A stretch of 64,000 nt of DNA from Thozetella sp. PMI_491 (lineage: Eukaryota; Ascomycota; Sordariomycetes; Chaetosphaeriales; Chaetosphaeriaceae). Both the position numbers and the translations under genes were made by a program. Under the pieces are notes generated by a model, which saw only the letters and a list, made by a program, of their open reading frames with translations, had not been told where the DNA came from and did not search any database. Where the stretch lies: the NCBI GenBank assembly GCA_021432635.1, contig MU270031.1:1003994-1067993 (forward strand), given 5' to 3'. Positions 21,079-34,000 of the stretch are shown here, in pieces; positions within the stretch are counted from its first letter, which is position 1; the number at the start of each line of letters is the position of its first letter.

Positions 21079-22166
21079 TCAGATAGCTAGCGAGCCCGTG
21101 ACCCGCTTGAAGTCCCCTTCGATATATTCCATAATCTTCTCCGTCAACCCGCTGTTCCTCAGCTGCGCGAGTACCGCCATGGTCTTGGCCGAGCCGGGTT
21201 CGTCGTCCTGCCCAATACTGTACATGCCGCTGCCCTCCTCACCATTAGACCCCTTCGCGACGGTGGCACCCTTTTGCAGCAGGACCCCCGCGGCGGCGGA
21301 CTCTCCAGCTTCTTTGGGCGCATAGCGTGCGCTCGTGGCGGCGAACAGGTGGAGCTCACCGCTGGTGGCCTCGGGCACGCCACTCAGAAGGAGCATCATC
21401 TGGAAGACGACGCCGGCGATGCGCATTACGATGCCCTCGGCCCCGCGCGCGATCCCGCTCCGTACTGCACCGGGGAAGGTGTGGACGAAGCTGACGGTAG
21501 GCGCTTGCTTCGCGAAGGCTTCCATGTACAGCGTGATGGTAGTGGCGTTGTGCCCGCGTATCTTGGTCAGCGGGAGGTCGTTGCCCTCGACGTTGTCCGC
21601 ATCAATGTGCCCTTCCTTGGCGCCGGTCATGACGCTGACAACGCGGCGGAGGCCTGTCGCCTTCTGCAGGAGAGGCAGCAAGTTGGCGATGAAGCGGGCG
21701 CGGGAGTGCACTACGAGGGCCTTCCTGAGAGAGATGCCCTCCGATGTGGCTAGGATAAAAGCGTCAGTCAAATGCAGAGGCACAGCAAGTGTAACCTAGG
21801 CGGGGGCGACTCACTCTTCCCAAGGATGAGGGTTCCCTGCGTCATAAACAGCAGGTTGACAGCAGATTCGCGGCTCTTGATGTCCTGGCAGACCTCGTCC
21901 ACCTTCTTGATCTCGCTAATATCGGCCTGGATGAAGACGAACTCGCCGCCTGGGCAGACTTTCTGGCAGTCCGCAATGATGGTGTCGGCAGCAGCCTGGG
22001 CGCGGCCGACAATGTAGATCTTGGGATTGCGAGCATACTTGACCAATGCTCGGAGGGCGTATTCGCCAATTCCACTCGTGCCGCCGACAAACACGGCGAC
22101 GAGGCCTTCTGGGAGATCCTGGGAGATGCGTCCGTTGGACGCCTGCGCTTGGGATAGTGTCACCAT
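21079..22166 (-). CDS. atypical short-chain dehydrogenase/reductase
   Basis: Exons 22166..21815 and 21749..21079 join in phase across a 65-bp intron (GTGAGT/CCTAG) to 340 residues. The Rossmann motif VGGTSGIGEYAL (about 27-38) and the following VGR and QADIS segments show NAD(P) binding, and NLLFMTQGTL corresponds to the NNAG strand. The usual catalytic YxxxK is absent: the aligned stretch reads KALVVHSRARFIANLLPLL. This variant occurs in a fungal SDR subgroup often found near metabolite clusters; catalytic competence is uncertain. The C-terminal half contains the VSFVHTFPGAVRSG substrate-lid region. It converges with the kinase gene, 136 bp apart. Confidence 0.85.
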
Positions 22167-22464
22167 AGTCCGGGACGGTACGGCTGTTCAAGTTGTATTC
22201 AGGATGGAGTCCGGATCTAACAAGCAGGCGGCAGCTGAGACATTTAAAGGCCTTTGGACTTCAGCTGCATGCACCTGGGATCAAAAGCACCTTCTTGCAT
22301 CGCAGGCTGGCTGGGCCACGCGGCTGCTGCTAGGCGTCGACAAAGAGTCGGGAAAGGGACCGGAATTGCCATTTGATCCGCCTGGCCTACCATGCAGGTG
22401 GCGCAATCTAGGAGCGGACCATGATTGCTTGGATCCGATCCGGCAGACTCCTTTCATGAAGATT

Positions 22465-22515
22465 GGGAGGGGGCGGGGGAGGGGGAGAGGAAGGGGCGAG
22501 GGGCGAGGGGCGAGT
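22465..22515 (+). repeat. G-rich tract with tandem GAGGGGC units
   Basis: Runs of three to five G are repeated at short spacing, ending in three tandem GAGGGGC-like units. The spacing fits G-quadruplex formation on the plus strand. It lies about 300 bp upstream of the SDR start. Confidence 0.5.
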
Positions 22516-23412
22516 GGAATTGGACAAAGCATGTGCAGATTTCAGCGCAGAGGGTTGCGCGATAGTGACAGTGTGCAGCGCTGCCAATGACGTGGACAAG
22601 GGGAATTCCAGCCTCGCCAGATAGTATTGTACGGGACATTCAAGAACGGGTAAGCACCGTATTCTGACCGCTGGTGTTTTTCGCTAAGGCCAATCGGTAG
22701 GCGCCCGGTGCTTGTATAGCTCCTATGCAGAGCGCCGACCGGGGGGCAGTTGCGCCGAATCGGGCCCCACCGCGGCGCCGACCTCCGACCTCTCTCACTT
22801 TTTTTCTGCCGTCTTATCTTCTTCAAGGCGCCGTTACCCAGGCCAGGCCCTAGCCACCGTCTCCAAGACACGATTGGGTCGGCAGCCAGCAGGCTGCGGT
22901 AGCGCTCTGTCACAGCTACCCAGTTAGCTCCCAACGGACGGGATTGCGTAATCCGTGCACCGGTCGGAAAGAGCACCTCGTCTCCCAACGGAGACGATAC
23001 TCGCACAATGGGGCTAAGCTTGGTTTAGCTGGTCTACTCGTTTGGTATATGAGTCCCAACTAGGGAGGCAAACCGGAGTTTCCAGCGGCGACCACCAGCC
23101 TCGCGCTCGGTTACACGCCATTCGACATCGTACTAACAAAATTTGGCCTACTTAGACGAATTTTTACGTGTTCGTACCAGATCTACTAAGGAACCCCAGA
23201 TGCGTACCACACCGCCAAACGTTGGATCGGAGCAGCATCGACTCTTGTGATGGCTATATAATAGAAGCTACAGGGATAAGGACGCCCGATCGAGGCTGAA
23301 TTTCTACTTGCATCGTACAAACTACCCCAGGAAATTGATGTTTTTACAAAGAACAATGGCCGCCAAGCCCCCCCTCGATGTTCTGGATTCTGCAGGCTGT
23401 ATGCATCGCCAT

Positions 23413-23428
23413 CCCCCCCCCCCCCCCC
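23413..23428 (+). repeat. poly-C tract (16 C)
   Basis: An uninterrupted run of 16 cytosines; its exact length is likely to vary between strains or between reads. Confidence 0.9.
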
Positions 23429-23699
23429 GGCCTCACAGAAAAATGGCCTGGCACAGTTACAGGTTTGCTTTTTCAGGCTCCTGGAGAGCGGTCAAGCCTA
23501 AGATAGTACCCGTGTCTGAGATGCACAGCTCTATCTGTCCTATATCCGCTCTAGCCCCACAAGCTCCCGCCTCTTCCTAGTCCTTACAGTCCCAAAGTCA
23601 ACAAACCCCTGAGACCCCTGAGCTTACATCAGCACCAAGCCCCAGCAATAGTTATCGACAAAATGAAGCCTGCCAACCATGGGGCGTAGCTCCTATGCG

Positions 23700-23790
23700 C
23701 CCCGGCATGCCCGTGGCTCGAGTACCCGTTCGTGGCAGGGAGCGAAGTGGTTGGCACCATCGTTGAGGACTTCCTTGAGCTTCCCTTACC
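23700..23790 (+). pseudogene. possible relic of a zinc-type alcohol dehydrogenase / enoyl reductase
   Basis: One frame reads CPWLEYPFVAGSEVVGTIVE, close to the conserved stretch where GroES-like dehydrogenases have (Y/F)PxVxGSDxAGxVVEVG. The match fades immediately on both sides and I find no cofactor-binding domain downstream. It is probably a decayed copy or chance. Confidence 0.25.
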
Positions 23791-24617
23791 GGTGGTGCGC
23801 CTCGACGACAGGTCCCAGCGCGAGCGAGGGGAGTTCAGAAAAAGGCATTTTATGGGACAGACCCGATGGCAAATGGGGAGTTTTCCCGTCGGACGTGGTT
23901 GTGTTAGACCGAGGTTTGACAAGACCCAGAAGGGCATGGACAGAGCCGAGCTGGCCGTGACGCTCTAGCTCCCTCGGCTTCTGCTGCATGAGGATATCCC
24001 GAAACTGTTTTCATAAAGTCAGGGTCCAAGGCCACAATGGCATTAACGATTCTTCGATTAGGCCTAGCTAAGACTGGGTAGCTAGCCCATGCCTGCATAC
24101 TCCAAAAGCCGCCTCTGGGCGAAGCTGCCCGCTCCGAGTAGTCGCACGTCGAGCCTCGAGACGCCAGCCGCCGTGCAAATGCGATGGACAGAAGCGAAGC
24201 AACTATGATGGTGTCTGAAACGAAATATGCCTGCCCATTCCCTTCCCAATAACGCCAAACGCTGTGTACCGAGCTGTTCCTTTCCGTATCTTCCGGTTCA
24301 TAACCTCGGGCAAGTGCTTCCTTACGAAGCAAGACAAAGTGAAAAGTGGAAGGAGGGTCGTGTCGTAGGTTGAATGGGCCACAGGTTCTGCGCATCGCGC
24401 TTGCCTGGGCAGGTGTCTGTATAAGCCGCATCATCTTTGATGGCAGCCGCATATGTCCTCTTGGATCTTCAGCAGCATCGCTCGGAAGCTATGCTAGAGC
24501 GATGCGGGTCGAGTCGACCCGAGGCCGGCGCATCGCTATGGCTCGAGATGCGCTGAGGTCGGCTTGATACCGCAGCCCCTTAGTGCAAGAGGATAACCAA
24601 GTTGCACTGCTGGTGCG

Positions 24618-26025
24618 TTAATCCGTCTTCCAGTGTCCGCCAAGCTCGTCGCCGTCGCCACCCAAATACAACTCAACCGCATACAGCGTCATCGTTGCAG
24701 CGACGTTCGTCCACCTCCATGTGTTCCCGCCAGCATCCCCCGCGCGCAGGGTCCAACCGACATCATCGCCCTCGTTCGAAACGCTGAAGTGTTGGAGTAG
24801 CAGGCTGGTGTACACCGCGATGAGTATCGAAGGCGAGAACCAGCTGAGGAAACCAAGGAGTCTACTCGCGGCATCGCTGTCCTCAAGACTCGGCTCGTCC
24901 ACGAAGGCCCTCGCGCCAGACTCCCGTACGGCGGGGATGATCCGCGTTGCGCAGTAAAATACTGTGATGCGGTAGGCCAGTGAGATAATGACACTTGTAG
25001 TGATGGTCTGGAATGCCGCATAGAGGAGCTGGAGGGATGAGTGAACGGCAGACGGCAGGTTGCCGAGCATATGCAAGAAGGTGGAATAGGAAGCCATGAT
25101 GATGGGCGGGAAGGGCGGGAAGTCGGGCTGGGCAGCAGCGGCAGCTTCGGCCGCAGCCGCGGCTTCGGCAGAGGGCTGATAGTCGGTGAAGATCTGGTAG
25201 ATGCAGAGCACTACGTAGGCGAAGAGGAGCGAGGACTCGACCGGGTTCCCCCGCCCGCTGCCGATTCCGTAGGCGCACAGGAAGACTGCCGAAGTCATGG
25301 TGACGCCTATCAAGGTCGCATCAAGGTTGCTGATCTGGGGGAAGTTGGCTACCTTCCAGAGGAAGTATACGGCGCTCGAGATGACGGAGCTAGAGAACAC
25401 AAGTAGGATGATCTACTAATCTGTCAGTTTCTATAATCAAACATGATGCCTAAGAGAGGCGCAGTATGCCAACGGCACTCACCACCCAGGTGTCACTCCG
25501 GCCGCGGTTAACGAGCCACCTCGTGATCTGGCCGGCCGTCTGGATCACCAGCAGGCTGCAGAAGCCCTCTAGCAGCTGGAACACCGGGCTTGAGTAGCTC
25601 AGCGCGCTATCCCAGCCGCCCAGCGTGACCGTCTCGAGCACGCCCTCCTGCCCGAAGAACCACTCGTGCAAGCTCGCAGGCCTCTCCTTGGTCATGACGC
25701 TCGCCAACGTCCTTGAGACCCACGTGCCTGTCTCTGCATCGACCGAGAAGCGGTCCAGCGCCCAGATGAGGAGGGCGGGGAGGACGACCCACTGCGACAG
25801 GCGCACGAGGTTCGAGAAGGCCCAGCGCACGCGCGAGGACGGCGGCGTCAGCAGCTTGACGGTGCTGTAGAAGAAGTAGAAGAGGAAGAGCGCCAGCGAG
25901 TATGCCAGGCCCGCATCGCGGCCGCCGACATCGAACGATATGGGGACCGAGAGAACGATGCTGAGGAGGAAGACGGCGCTCGAGAAGGCGCGGATCAGCC
26001 AGAACATGGCGCCGGCAACGGACAC
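24618..26025 (-). CDS. ICE2: Ice2-family ER membrane protein
   Basis: Exons 26025..25483 and 25412..24618 join in phase (GTGAGT donor, TAGTAG acceptor; 70-bp intron) to 445 residues. The N-terminus is diagnostic: WLIRAFSSAVFLLSIVLSVP, FDVGGRDAGLAYSLALFLFY, then SQWVVLPALLIWALDRFSVD. About eight to ten hydrophobic segments are present. Ice2 is an integral ER protein needed in yeast for cortical ER inheritance and for linking lipid droplets to ER membrane growth. A fungal-specific Ala/Glu run (SAEAAAAAEAAAAA) sits in the loop after the YQIFTDY segment. An in-frame ATG six codons further in (MFWLIRAF) is an alternative start. Confidence 0.92.
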
Positions 26026-28076
26026 GCTGCTCGCCGGAGCGAGCGCGTGGTCGGGGGGCTAGAAGAGAATCGGGGCAGCCGAGGGGTTCAGCGGCTCGCG
26101 GCGGATGCGGTATATCTAGCCTGCGCGTCGACGATGTAGGAGTGGGCGGGCGAGCGGCGAGCCGGATGCAAGCAGATGGTCTGCGAGCGACGATCGGGAC
26201 TCGAGCAGCTTCGTAGAGAGAGGAGGAGGAGGGCCTCGGGGCAAGCGCCGCCGAAGGGCAGCTGATAGCGATATCAGGTGGATATCGTAGCCGGTGAATG
26301 GTGCGTCCCCTAGCGATAGCGTTAGGGTCGGCTGCGGGCGCTGGCTAGACCGTGACGTAGGGGAGGCTGGTGTCTCTAGTTTAGTTGGCTGCGCAGAGAA
26401 CAAGAGGACACGCGCGGTTCCGGCAAGGTGGGGATGGTCACAAACGAGGAGGGGGTGGAAGCGCTTCTTTTCGATCGGCCCCGGCGTATTATTTTTTTTT
26501 CTTGGGCTTTTCGGGTAGGTGTCCCCAGGCTGCCCAGCCCACCTTGAAAGGCACGAAAAAAGAAGGAAGGCGGATTATTTTGACGCCTCGCTGTCCGATT
26601 TGCACGTGCGGGCGGGCGGACCAGGGTACGTACCGTTTTTTTTTTAATTGTTCGATAGCTCCCCGAGCTTGGCTGACTGTTGGATAAGACAGACTGCCGA
26701 GGTGAAAGGTGATCCAAGCTCCCGAGAGCGTCGAATAACGTCAGATCCGGTAGATAAATCGAGCCGGCAGCACGCGGCAAACGACGCACTGGTTCCTTTT
26801 TGTCACGCGACGGTGAATTTTTGTGCTGGTACTCTAGGTGGAGCGAAACCTCTTATCAAGATCATTTGACGCCTGTCGCGTGCGCGATTGCATCAAGTGT
26901 GGACGTCCTCACGCAAGGTACCAGGATGCATGCACCTAGACCCTGCCCAAGCCTACCACTTCCCTCGATTTGTGCATAGATAGATGCGCGCTCCAAACCC
27001 GGCCGTTGTTGTGGCACAGAGAAGCTTGGGCCAATAAACCAGCATGGACCCTTCACACCTCGCCTAGCCAGACCACAACATCCGGACGGGGGTCTCGCAT
27101 TGGCCAGTCGCCTAGATTGGCATCTATTGACATCTCCCCTGTTCGTGTCTGCCCGCTCTTGAAGTTGCCGTCCGCTGTCGTGGTCATTTAACGCGAATCC
27201 CCAGCCGCCAAGACGCCCTGGTTGACGCGCTATCAAGCCAGACTGCTCTCCCCTCGTCTTTTGAACCACACCCCGTGTCTCATTGGCCATGTGTCCGATG
27301 TGCCTCTTGTTCTGTAATTCAAGAGACAGTCTTACCCTTTCTCCCGCGCCAGAAATCACTCATTATTATCCTTCACTCCCCCCTTTGCCTGAACTCAATT
27401 CATTCTTGCCTAAGGGATCGGATTGCGTTGGTCGCCTGGCCGTTACCACGCGCCTGGTCTTGCGCCGCACTTCAACCACACCTTGAGAACCACTTCAGCT
27501 GCGGATGCTGGCGAAGCCGGTAAACGAACGGCTGTGTTGTGGGCATTGGCTGCCATTAGACAGAGAGTCAGTAGGTCTCACCGAGGCGCAGCGCTTCTCA
27601 TCTGATCGCCCCGATACAAGATGTACAGACAAGGCTAGTCAATTTCTCATTCCTTATCCCAGCTATCTGCGATCTAAGCTAAACCAACCGGGGGTCCCGG
27701 GGCCGGGTATTGTGCGTGCAAGTATTCATTGTAATAGGTAGGTACGACGTGCTAAAGGGGAGCCGCCTGCGCCAGTCTAGATGCAACTTTCATAAGTAGA
27801 GTAGCGCCTCGTCTCGGGGTCGTCTGTTCTCGTAGCGGAGAGTGTGTCCATAAATCCTATAACCAAACATAGAAAAAAAAAACATAGGAGACATAAAAGA
27901 CACTAAGGTTGAACAAGTTCCCGTGCGTAGCGGAGAAGAATGTGGCACGACAAAGCGAATGCAGGCCTCTGAAGCACAGACCATTAGAACAAACAACACC
28001 CGAAAGCCCAAAGATGAGGAAGAGCCTGCCCATGCGACCTCTGTAGATAAATATGCGATGCAGACTATGCTGGTAT
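26026..28076. other. intergenic (ICE2 upstream region, ATG2 downstream region)
   Basis: About 2 kb without a supported gene. The first kilobase should hold the ICE2 promoter, with A- and T-runs near 26490 and 26636. The end is the ATG2 3' UTR. Open frames of up to 165 codons show no family features. Confidence 0.5.
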
Positions 28077-31000
28077 TCAGTGCTTCTTGTATTTCTAGAG
28101 ACAAGTTAGCAGGTCGAGTTCGTCGAAAGCAGCAGGGGATAAGGAACAAACGTACCGCCTCCATGCGCCTCCGGTTCGCCGGGTCGATCGAGTTTGTCGC
28201 CCCGATCAGCGTCTGACCGATCGCACGGGTGGTGCCGATGGCGGGACGGAAGATGATAGTCGGCGCCCGCTTCAACACCGCCTTGACCGCACCTTGCGCG
28301 CTCGTCGACTCCATCACCTCACCTGGTACGGCAATGATGGCGTCCCTGGCAACGCTCAGATCGCGCGCCAGGCTCGCATATGCCCCCCTGACTCCTTGAA
28401 CAATTCCCACAGGCTGGTCAGCATACAGAGAGATCTGCTTCTTCTGCTCCGGGAAGTCGTCCTCATCCAGATCGCTGCCCCCGCCAGAGGACATGCCCTC
28501 GCCATATGGGTTTGCGTTCGGCGCGAGCATGCCCTCAGCACCTTGCAGCGCATATTGCGTTCCGATCGCCAACTTGGCGCCGAGTTTGACCACCTCCGTA
28601 CCAGTCGTCTTCGCAAACGCGCCAACGCCCTTGCCGATACTTCGGACGATGCGCCCGTCTTTACGGTACTCGCGGATGGGGATCTCGATGAGGTCTTTGA
28701 AGCCCGAGCCTGCATTCACGAGGGACCGGACCGGCGCAAGACCCGCGAGGATGCCCGGGAGCTGGGTGCGCTTGACGTTGTCCATCCAAATATCGTTGAG
28801 TTGCTTGCCCATCTTGTCAAAGCCGGAAACGCCGTACAGAATGACATGCTTCAGTACCATGCGCGAGTCCTCTAGAATCATGATGTTCATGAATTCGGTC
28901 GTGTGGCCAGACCTCAGACCGGCATAGTCGATTCGCTTGGGCTTGAAGTCGAGCGTGACCGGGACGTCGTGGATCTCGATGCGCTGGATGAACGGAACGT
29001 CACTGGGGGACGCGTGGATGGGAACCGAGTCGTCCTTAAACTCGAAGAAGCGGGTGATAAAGTCGAGGGCATCTTGGTCGACATGCAAACGGAGGGGCAG
29101 CACTTTGACCTTGATCACCAGTTCCGAGGCAGCCACGTTGGCGACTGGCTTGGTGTTAAGGATCTCGAGGTGGACCATGCTGGCACCCATCTCACGCTCG
29201 CCTGCATCCTGGTCATACATGGCGAATTTTTTCCACGTCGATGTAGGGACGTGGTCGAAAATGTCTAGATCATGGATTCGCACATCGATCGAATTCTCCG
29301 TCTCTCCGGAGTCGGGCGGGAATGCCACCAGGTCCACGTTTACGCCCTTCAGCTCGAACGTGATCTTGTGGTGCTTGCTGCGGTTCAATCTCAACCTTTT
29401 GGTCTTCGACCGATGAGGGGTGGCGGTTCGATTCGTCGTGCTCGTCATGGTAGTGGTGGCAATCGACTCCGTCTCCGTCGCGTTATCATTCAATTCTTGA
29501 TTGATGGCCTGTGTTAGCTGGGCTGGGTCGCGGTTGGATGGGATGCTGATATAGATAGAGTTGAAGAGAAAATCGCCGATGTTTTCCTCGTCCTCGTCCT
29601 GATCGAAATTGGCTATGCGATCGGCCCTCGCTCTCCGCTCATGAGCTCTAGCCTCAACGTCCTGAACGGCTTTGGTGATGACATCCCGGGTACGGGCCCA
29701 GTCATAACCGTCAAAGAGGTTCCAGATGACGTGAACATCGCGGACACAGACTCGGAGAGGGCTTCTCTTCACCAGCGGGTCGTTAGCCTGGGTGTACTTG
29801 TCCGCCTTGGAGTCCCACCGGTGGGCCGTTCCTTGGATGACGGAAGCAGCCCCAAAGTAGTCGTCCTGAATGTCGAGCTCGTCGCTGTCATCTTGCGCTA
29901 GGTTATGGGCACTGAAGTTAGAAGACAGCAGCACGCCATCTTTAGTGTCGTGCGTCGTTGTCCCGTCCGATAGCGTTGAGGAAGCGGTCGCATCGAAAAG
30001 CTGCTCTTGGACAGCCGCCTCCTCGTAGTATTGGGAATCGAGTTCCAGCTGCCCAGAGTCATACCCGCCGTAGAAGTCGTCTTCGCTGCCGACTTCTCCA
30101 CCGAGCTCTTGTGCGACTGCAAAGTCCGTGTCGAACTCGTAGTCTCCTTCCGCTTTACCAAAGGCATCGGCGCTAATGGAGGCCAAAAGATCCTCCATGG
30201 GCACAACAGACGTTAGATATTTGATTTCCTTGCTTGGAGGTGTCGGCGGCTTCAGCGCGTTCGCGAGCGCAATGAGCGTCTGTGTCGAGTCCGCACAGGT
30301 TTCCATCACCAGCAAGTCATCGCGGAGCTCAACATCAACATGCTGTAGCCCGGAATTATCTTTGGCCACTTTGATGATGGCTCTTGCAGACGAAATTTGG
30401 CAGATATCAACGTAGCCCTTGGAGCAGAGCTCGACAACCTGAGGAGACGAGGCGGCCGACGGGCGGCGTCTAGCCAGTAAAGGCCCTTCCTCCGAAGATG
30501 CCAATGAAATATCATCAATGAGAAGAATCGAGGCTTTCTTCATATTCCCGATCGCGCTGACCGTGTTGTTCTTGCCAGGAGTGGCCTCGAGGTGGGCATC
30601 GGTGAGCACGACTGTCAACTTGGAGGTGAGCCCCAGCGGATTCAACCCGACAAGGCAATCTCGAAAGGCAACATCGACTTTGATCGGCTTAGAAGTTCGC
30701 TGTTGATCTGCTGAGGAGGTTGGCAGCGTTCCTGTCTTCATGGCGGTATGAGCTTGGTCTCCAAGATTGGCAACAGACGCCGCCAGGCTCGCTTCAAAGT
30801 CCTGCGGGGTGGCGTCATCAGCGAGTCCCAGAAGGTCCATGACGGTCGGGACTCTATAGTCTATGCTTAGTCCCATCAGCTTGACCTTGAGCACTGGTTC
30901 GATGTCATCTATCATCCGAAGCATCACAACAGGCGGCCGCTGGGCCGAGCCCGCGGCCGGTTGAGATGTTCCGACCAATTCCTCGATCTTGTTCCTATTG

Positions 31001-34000
31001 ACGGAGACAGTGCTCACTGCCACAGCGAACAGCGACGGAACCGTGATATGGCCGAGCTCGAGGTCCTTGAGCGATGCCTCGACTGCACCAAACCGCCCGC
31101 CAACCTCGACGGTGACGTCAATGTAGCGAACAACGCCGAGGGTTAGCAGCCCCGGTCGGTCGTCTTCTGGGAGATACTTCGCCACGGAACCCAGTCTCGC
31201 GAGCTCCTCTCCCAGACCAGGCAGGTACTGCAGCTGCGCCAAGTTTCCCATGTTGACGTTGATTCTATCCAGTGTCAACCGCAATACAGGCCCCTTTTTT
31301 CGTTGCCTGATCAGCATGTCGACCATGATTTCGTCATTGTCGGTATCAAACTTCACTTTCGACGGCGTGATGAGCTCGACCAGTCGTTCAAGGTCAGAGT
31401 CCTTCGGCAATAGCAGATACTCGAGCCGGGTGTTCGAGATTTCGGCCACAATGGCGGGCGCAGCTGATGAAGAGTTGATAAAGGGGCCAGACAGCCGTAG
31501 CTTGCTGAAATGTACACCGATTGCCTCCTCACGTTTCACCAGCTTGATCGCAGATGTCTCGACGACAAGGTCGCACTCTTTGCCAAACACATCCAGACGG
31601 AAACCGTTGACGCGCAAGTTGACCTTATTCTCCTTCGATGCTGACTTGTCATTGGGGTTGATGGGTGCCTCGAAGCGAACGCCTCTGGGCTTCGCAGCCG
31701 GTCTCACCGGGCTCGTCATCGCAGCCTTCGGCGAGCTAGATGCAATAGAGGTACCCATGTTGAGGAAGCTGCTGAGCCCGCCAAACCAGCTGAAGGTCTC
31801 ATCAAGCCTTTGCAGATCCAGTTTCGTATGCAAGGGTAGAGTGTCAACCTCGCACCGTGTATCATCAGAAGTTGAGCTAACTCGGATCGAAATATCTTTG
31901 CCAGTCTGCGGATAGACGCTGAGAGTCGACTCATACATCTTGATTTGCGGGTTAAAGGACAGGATATCCTCGTCAGCATATCCGAAGGTGAACTTCTCTA
32001 TGTCAATATTCGTCTTGATCTGGGACTCTACTTGGGATATCGAGCCGGTCAAGTTCTTGAAACAGGCTTTAAGCAAGACATCGGGGCCGAAGTCTACTGT
32101 GTGTGGCGACAGCACCCGCTCCGGGGTGTCAGCAACACCAGCGAGCTTTTCGAGAAACAGCAACGACAATGATTCTACCGATACTGTGATCTCTGGGACA
32201 GACGAGGGTGATCCGCTTCGAGGCTCGGTCGCTCTAGGGGCAGCATCCGTCTGACTCTTCAGGGCATCTAGGAGCTGAGACACGACCATCGCGAGCAGGA
32301 ACCCGATGGAGGCATCAAACCGAACTTCGGTAGGAGCTAAGATAATCTCGATCGACTTGTCATCGGCTGATGATTTCGGGACCGGGTCGAGGCGAGGGCT
32401 TGTTGACGCCTCTGAAGGAGCTGATGAGTAGATCGAGAAGGCACCTGGGATGTGAGGCGTGGATTTGGCGAGCTGTGGCGAGGAGACCTTGATATGCTTG
32501 TGCTTGGATGGCAGGTACGCGGATATATACGGCAGAGAGAGTATCTCCTTCACCAGTCGCGGCGGGCCCCTTGGAGTGGGCACATCATCTTGAGGAGGCT
32601 CCGATTCCTCCAGATCTATCGGCTCAGGCAGTTCAGCCACTTCCTCTATCGGCACCTGTGGGCTTGCCGGGGGTTCGGGGTCCGGTTGCATCGGGTCTCG
32701 AAGCTCGTCCCTGGGAGACCGAGAGGACACGCTTGAGCTGAGAATGCTTCCCTGCATGGCCTCGGCCAGCAAGTCTTCCTGCGCCTCAAGAGGCGGACTG
32801 GGAGGGGTGGGTGACGGGAGCGACTGGGACCCATGGTAGTGGCGAGGGGGACTATCGTTGATATCTTGGTCATCCGCATCCCAGGAGCCGGGCATCCTCG
32901 AAGACTGTGCTTGCGAGTAGGCGCTCATATACATGCTTTCCGCCTCTTCTGCGGTGTACAACCGGGATTGCGCCAGATCCTCCTGTCCAAGGTGACCTGA
33001 TCTCGAGCTAGAACTCGAGCGTTGCGATAGGGAAGGCGAAGGGGTGCGCGGGTGCGCAGGAAAGCCTTCACTAGGGTCTAAGAAGGGCTCGGACCGGGCT
33101 TCTCGAGAGTAAGAAGCCCATGGAGCTGGCTCCGGCTCCATCAGCATCGACTGTGCGTGCAGGCTCGGAGAGGGACTCCCATAGACTGAGGCTCTCGGTG
33201 TCGAGTTGGGCGACTGAGCTTCATCCTGCCCACCATCATCCTCGTCGGGCTGGCTCAAGTCGTATGGGATATTGAGCGCATCTTCGCTGTCCTGCAACGG
33301 ATCGTGGGTCTGGGATACAGGATCCGAGTAGCCCGAACGCTCCGATGCCATACTCATCGCTAAATTGGACATTTGCCGCGAGGGGGGCCCAGAGCTACCC
33401 ATTGTGGGGGATTGTGAGGGCTCGGATGAGCGCATCGACGGCGACCGGGCAAAGTTTGAGAAGACATTAGCCTCTGATATCAAGAAGGCGCGAATATTGT
33501 TCAGAGAGATGTGCCGTTTCCCATCCTTTTGTACCATCCACGGACGGCTCTCCTCTAGGGACTGAGTCGTCACGCCCTCTACGGCAATCGAGTCCACTGA
33601 CAGGTGGAAGGTGACTAGCTCGGGGGCGGATGTATGCGACTCGAGGGGTACTGCTACGTCGAGCTTGAAGTTGACACCTCGGATGCGGATCTGTGTCCGG
33701 TCAACGATGCCTTGCAAGAGGTCTGTGAAAAAGTCGGGTAGCGATAGGGTCTGACCAGTGCCGACGGCCAAGTCCTCCTCGCTGCCGGAGTCGCTCATGG
33801 CAACGGAAGCGCCCAGGTCTTGGGTTTCTGCCGCCAGCGCTTCTTCCAGCTCCCTCTTCTCGGCCACGGGTTGCGTGGCAAGGAAGGACTGCGCCAGGTC
33901 GGCCGCAGTCGGGACGGAAGGCGTGTCATCCCGAGGTTTCCTCCTCTTGCGCCGATCATCCTCCTTGGATTGGACTCGCAGGCGGACATCGACTCCATCC

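Larger units (their letters stand above)
22167..24617. other. gene-poor interval with possible relics
   Basis: This 2.45-kb stretch lies upstream of the SDR start and downstream of the ICE2 stop. It contains a G-rich tract (about 22465-22515), a run of 16 C (23413-23428) and, at about 23706-23765 on the plus strand, a short piece resembling the GroES-like domain of a zinc-type alcohol dehydrogenase. A minus-strand open frame of 182 codons (24452..23904) has no recognisable family and is probably not a gene. Confidence 0.4.

Noticed and set aside
23904..24452. 182-codon minus-strand open frame between SDR and ICE2
   Set aside because: No recognisable domain, no splice-supported extension and irregular composition. 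Kept as non-coding unless RNA evidence appears.
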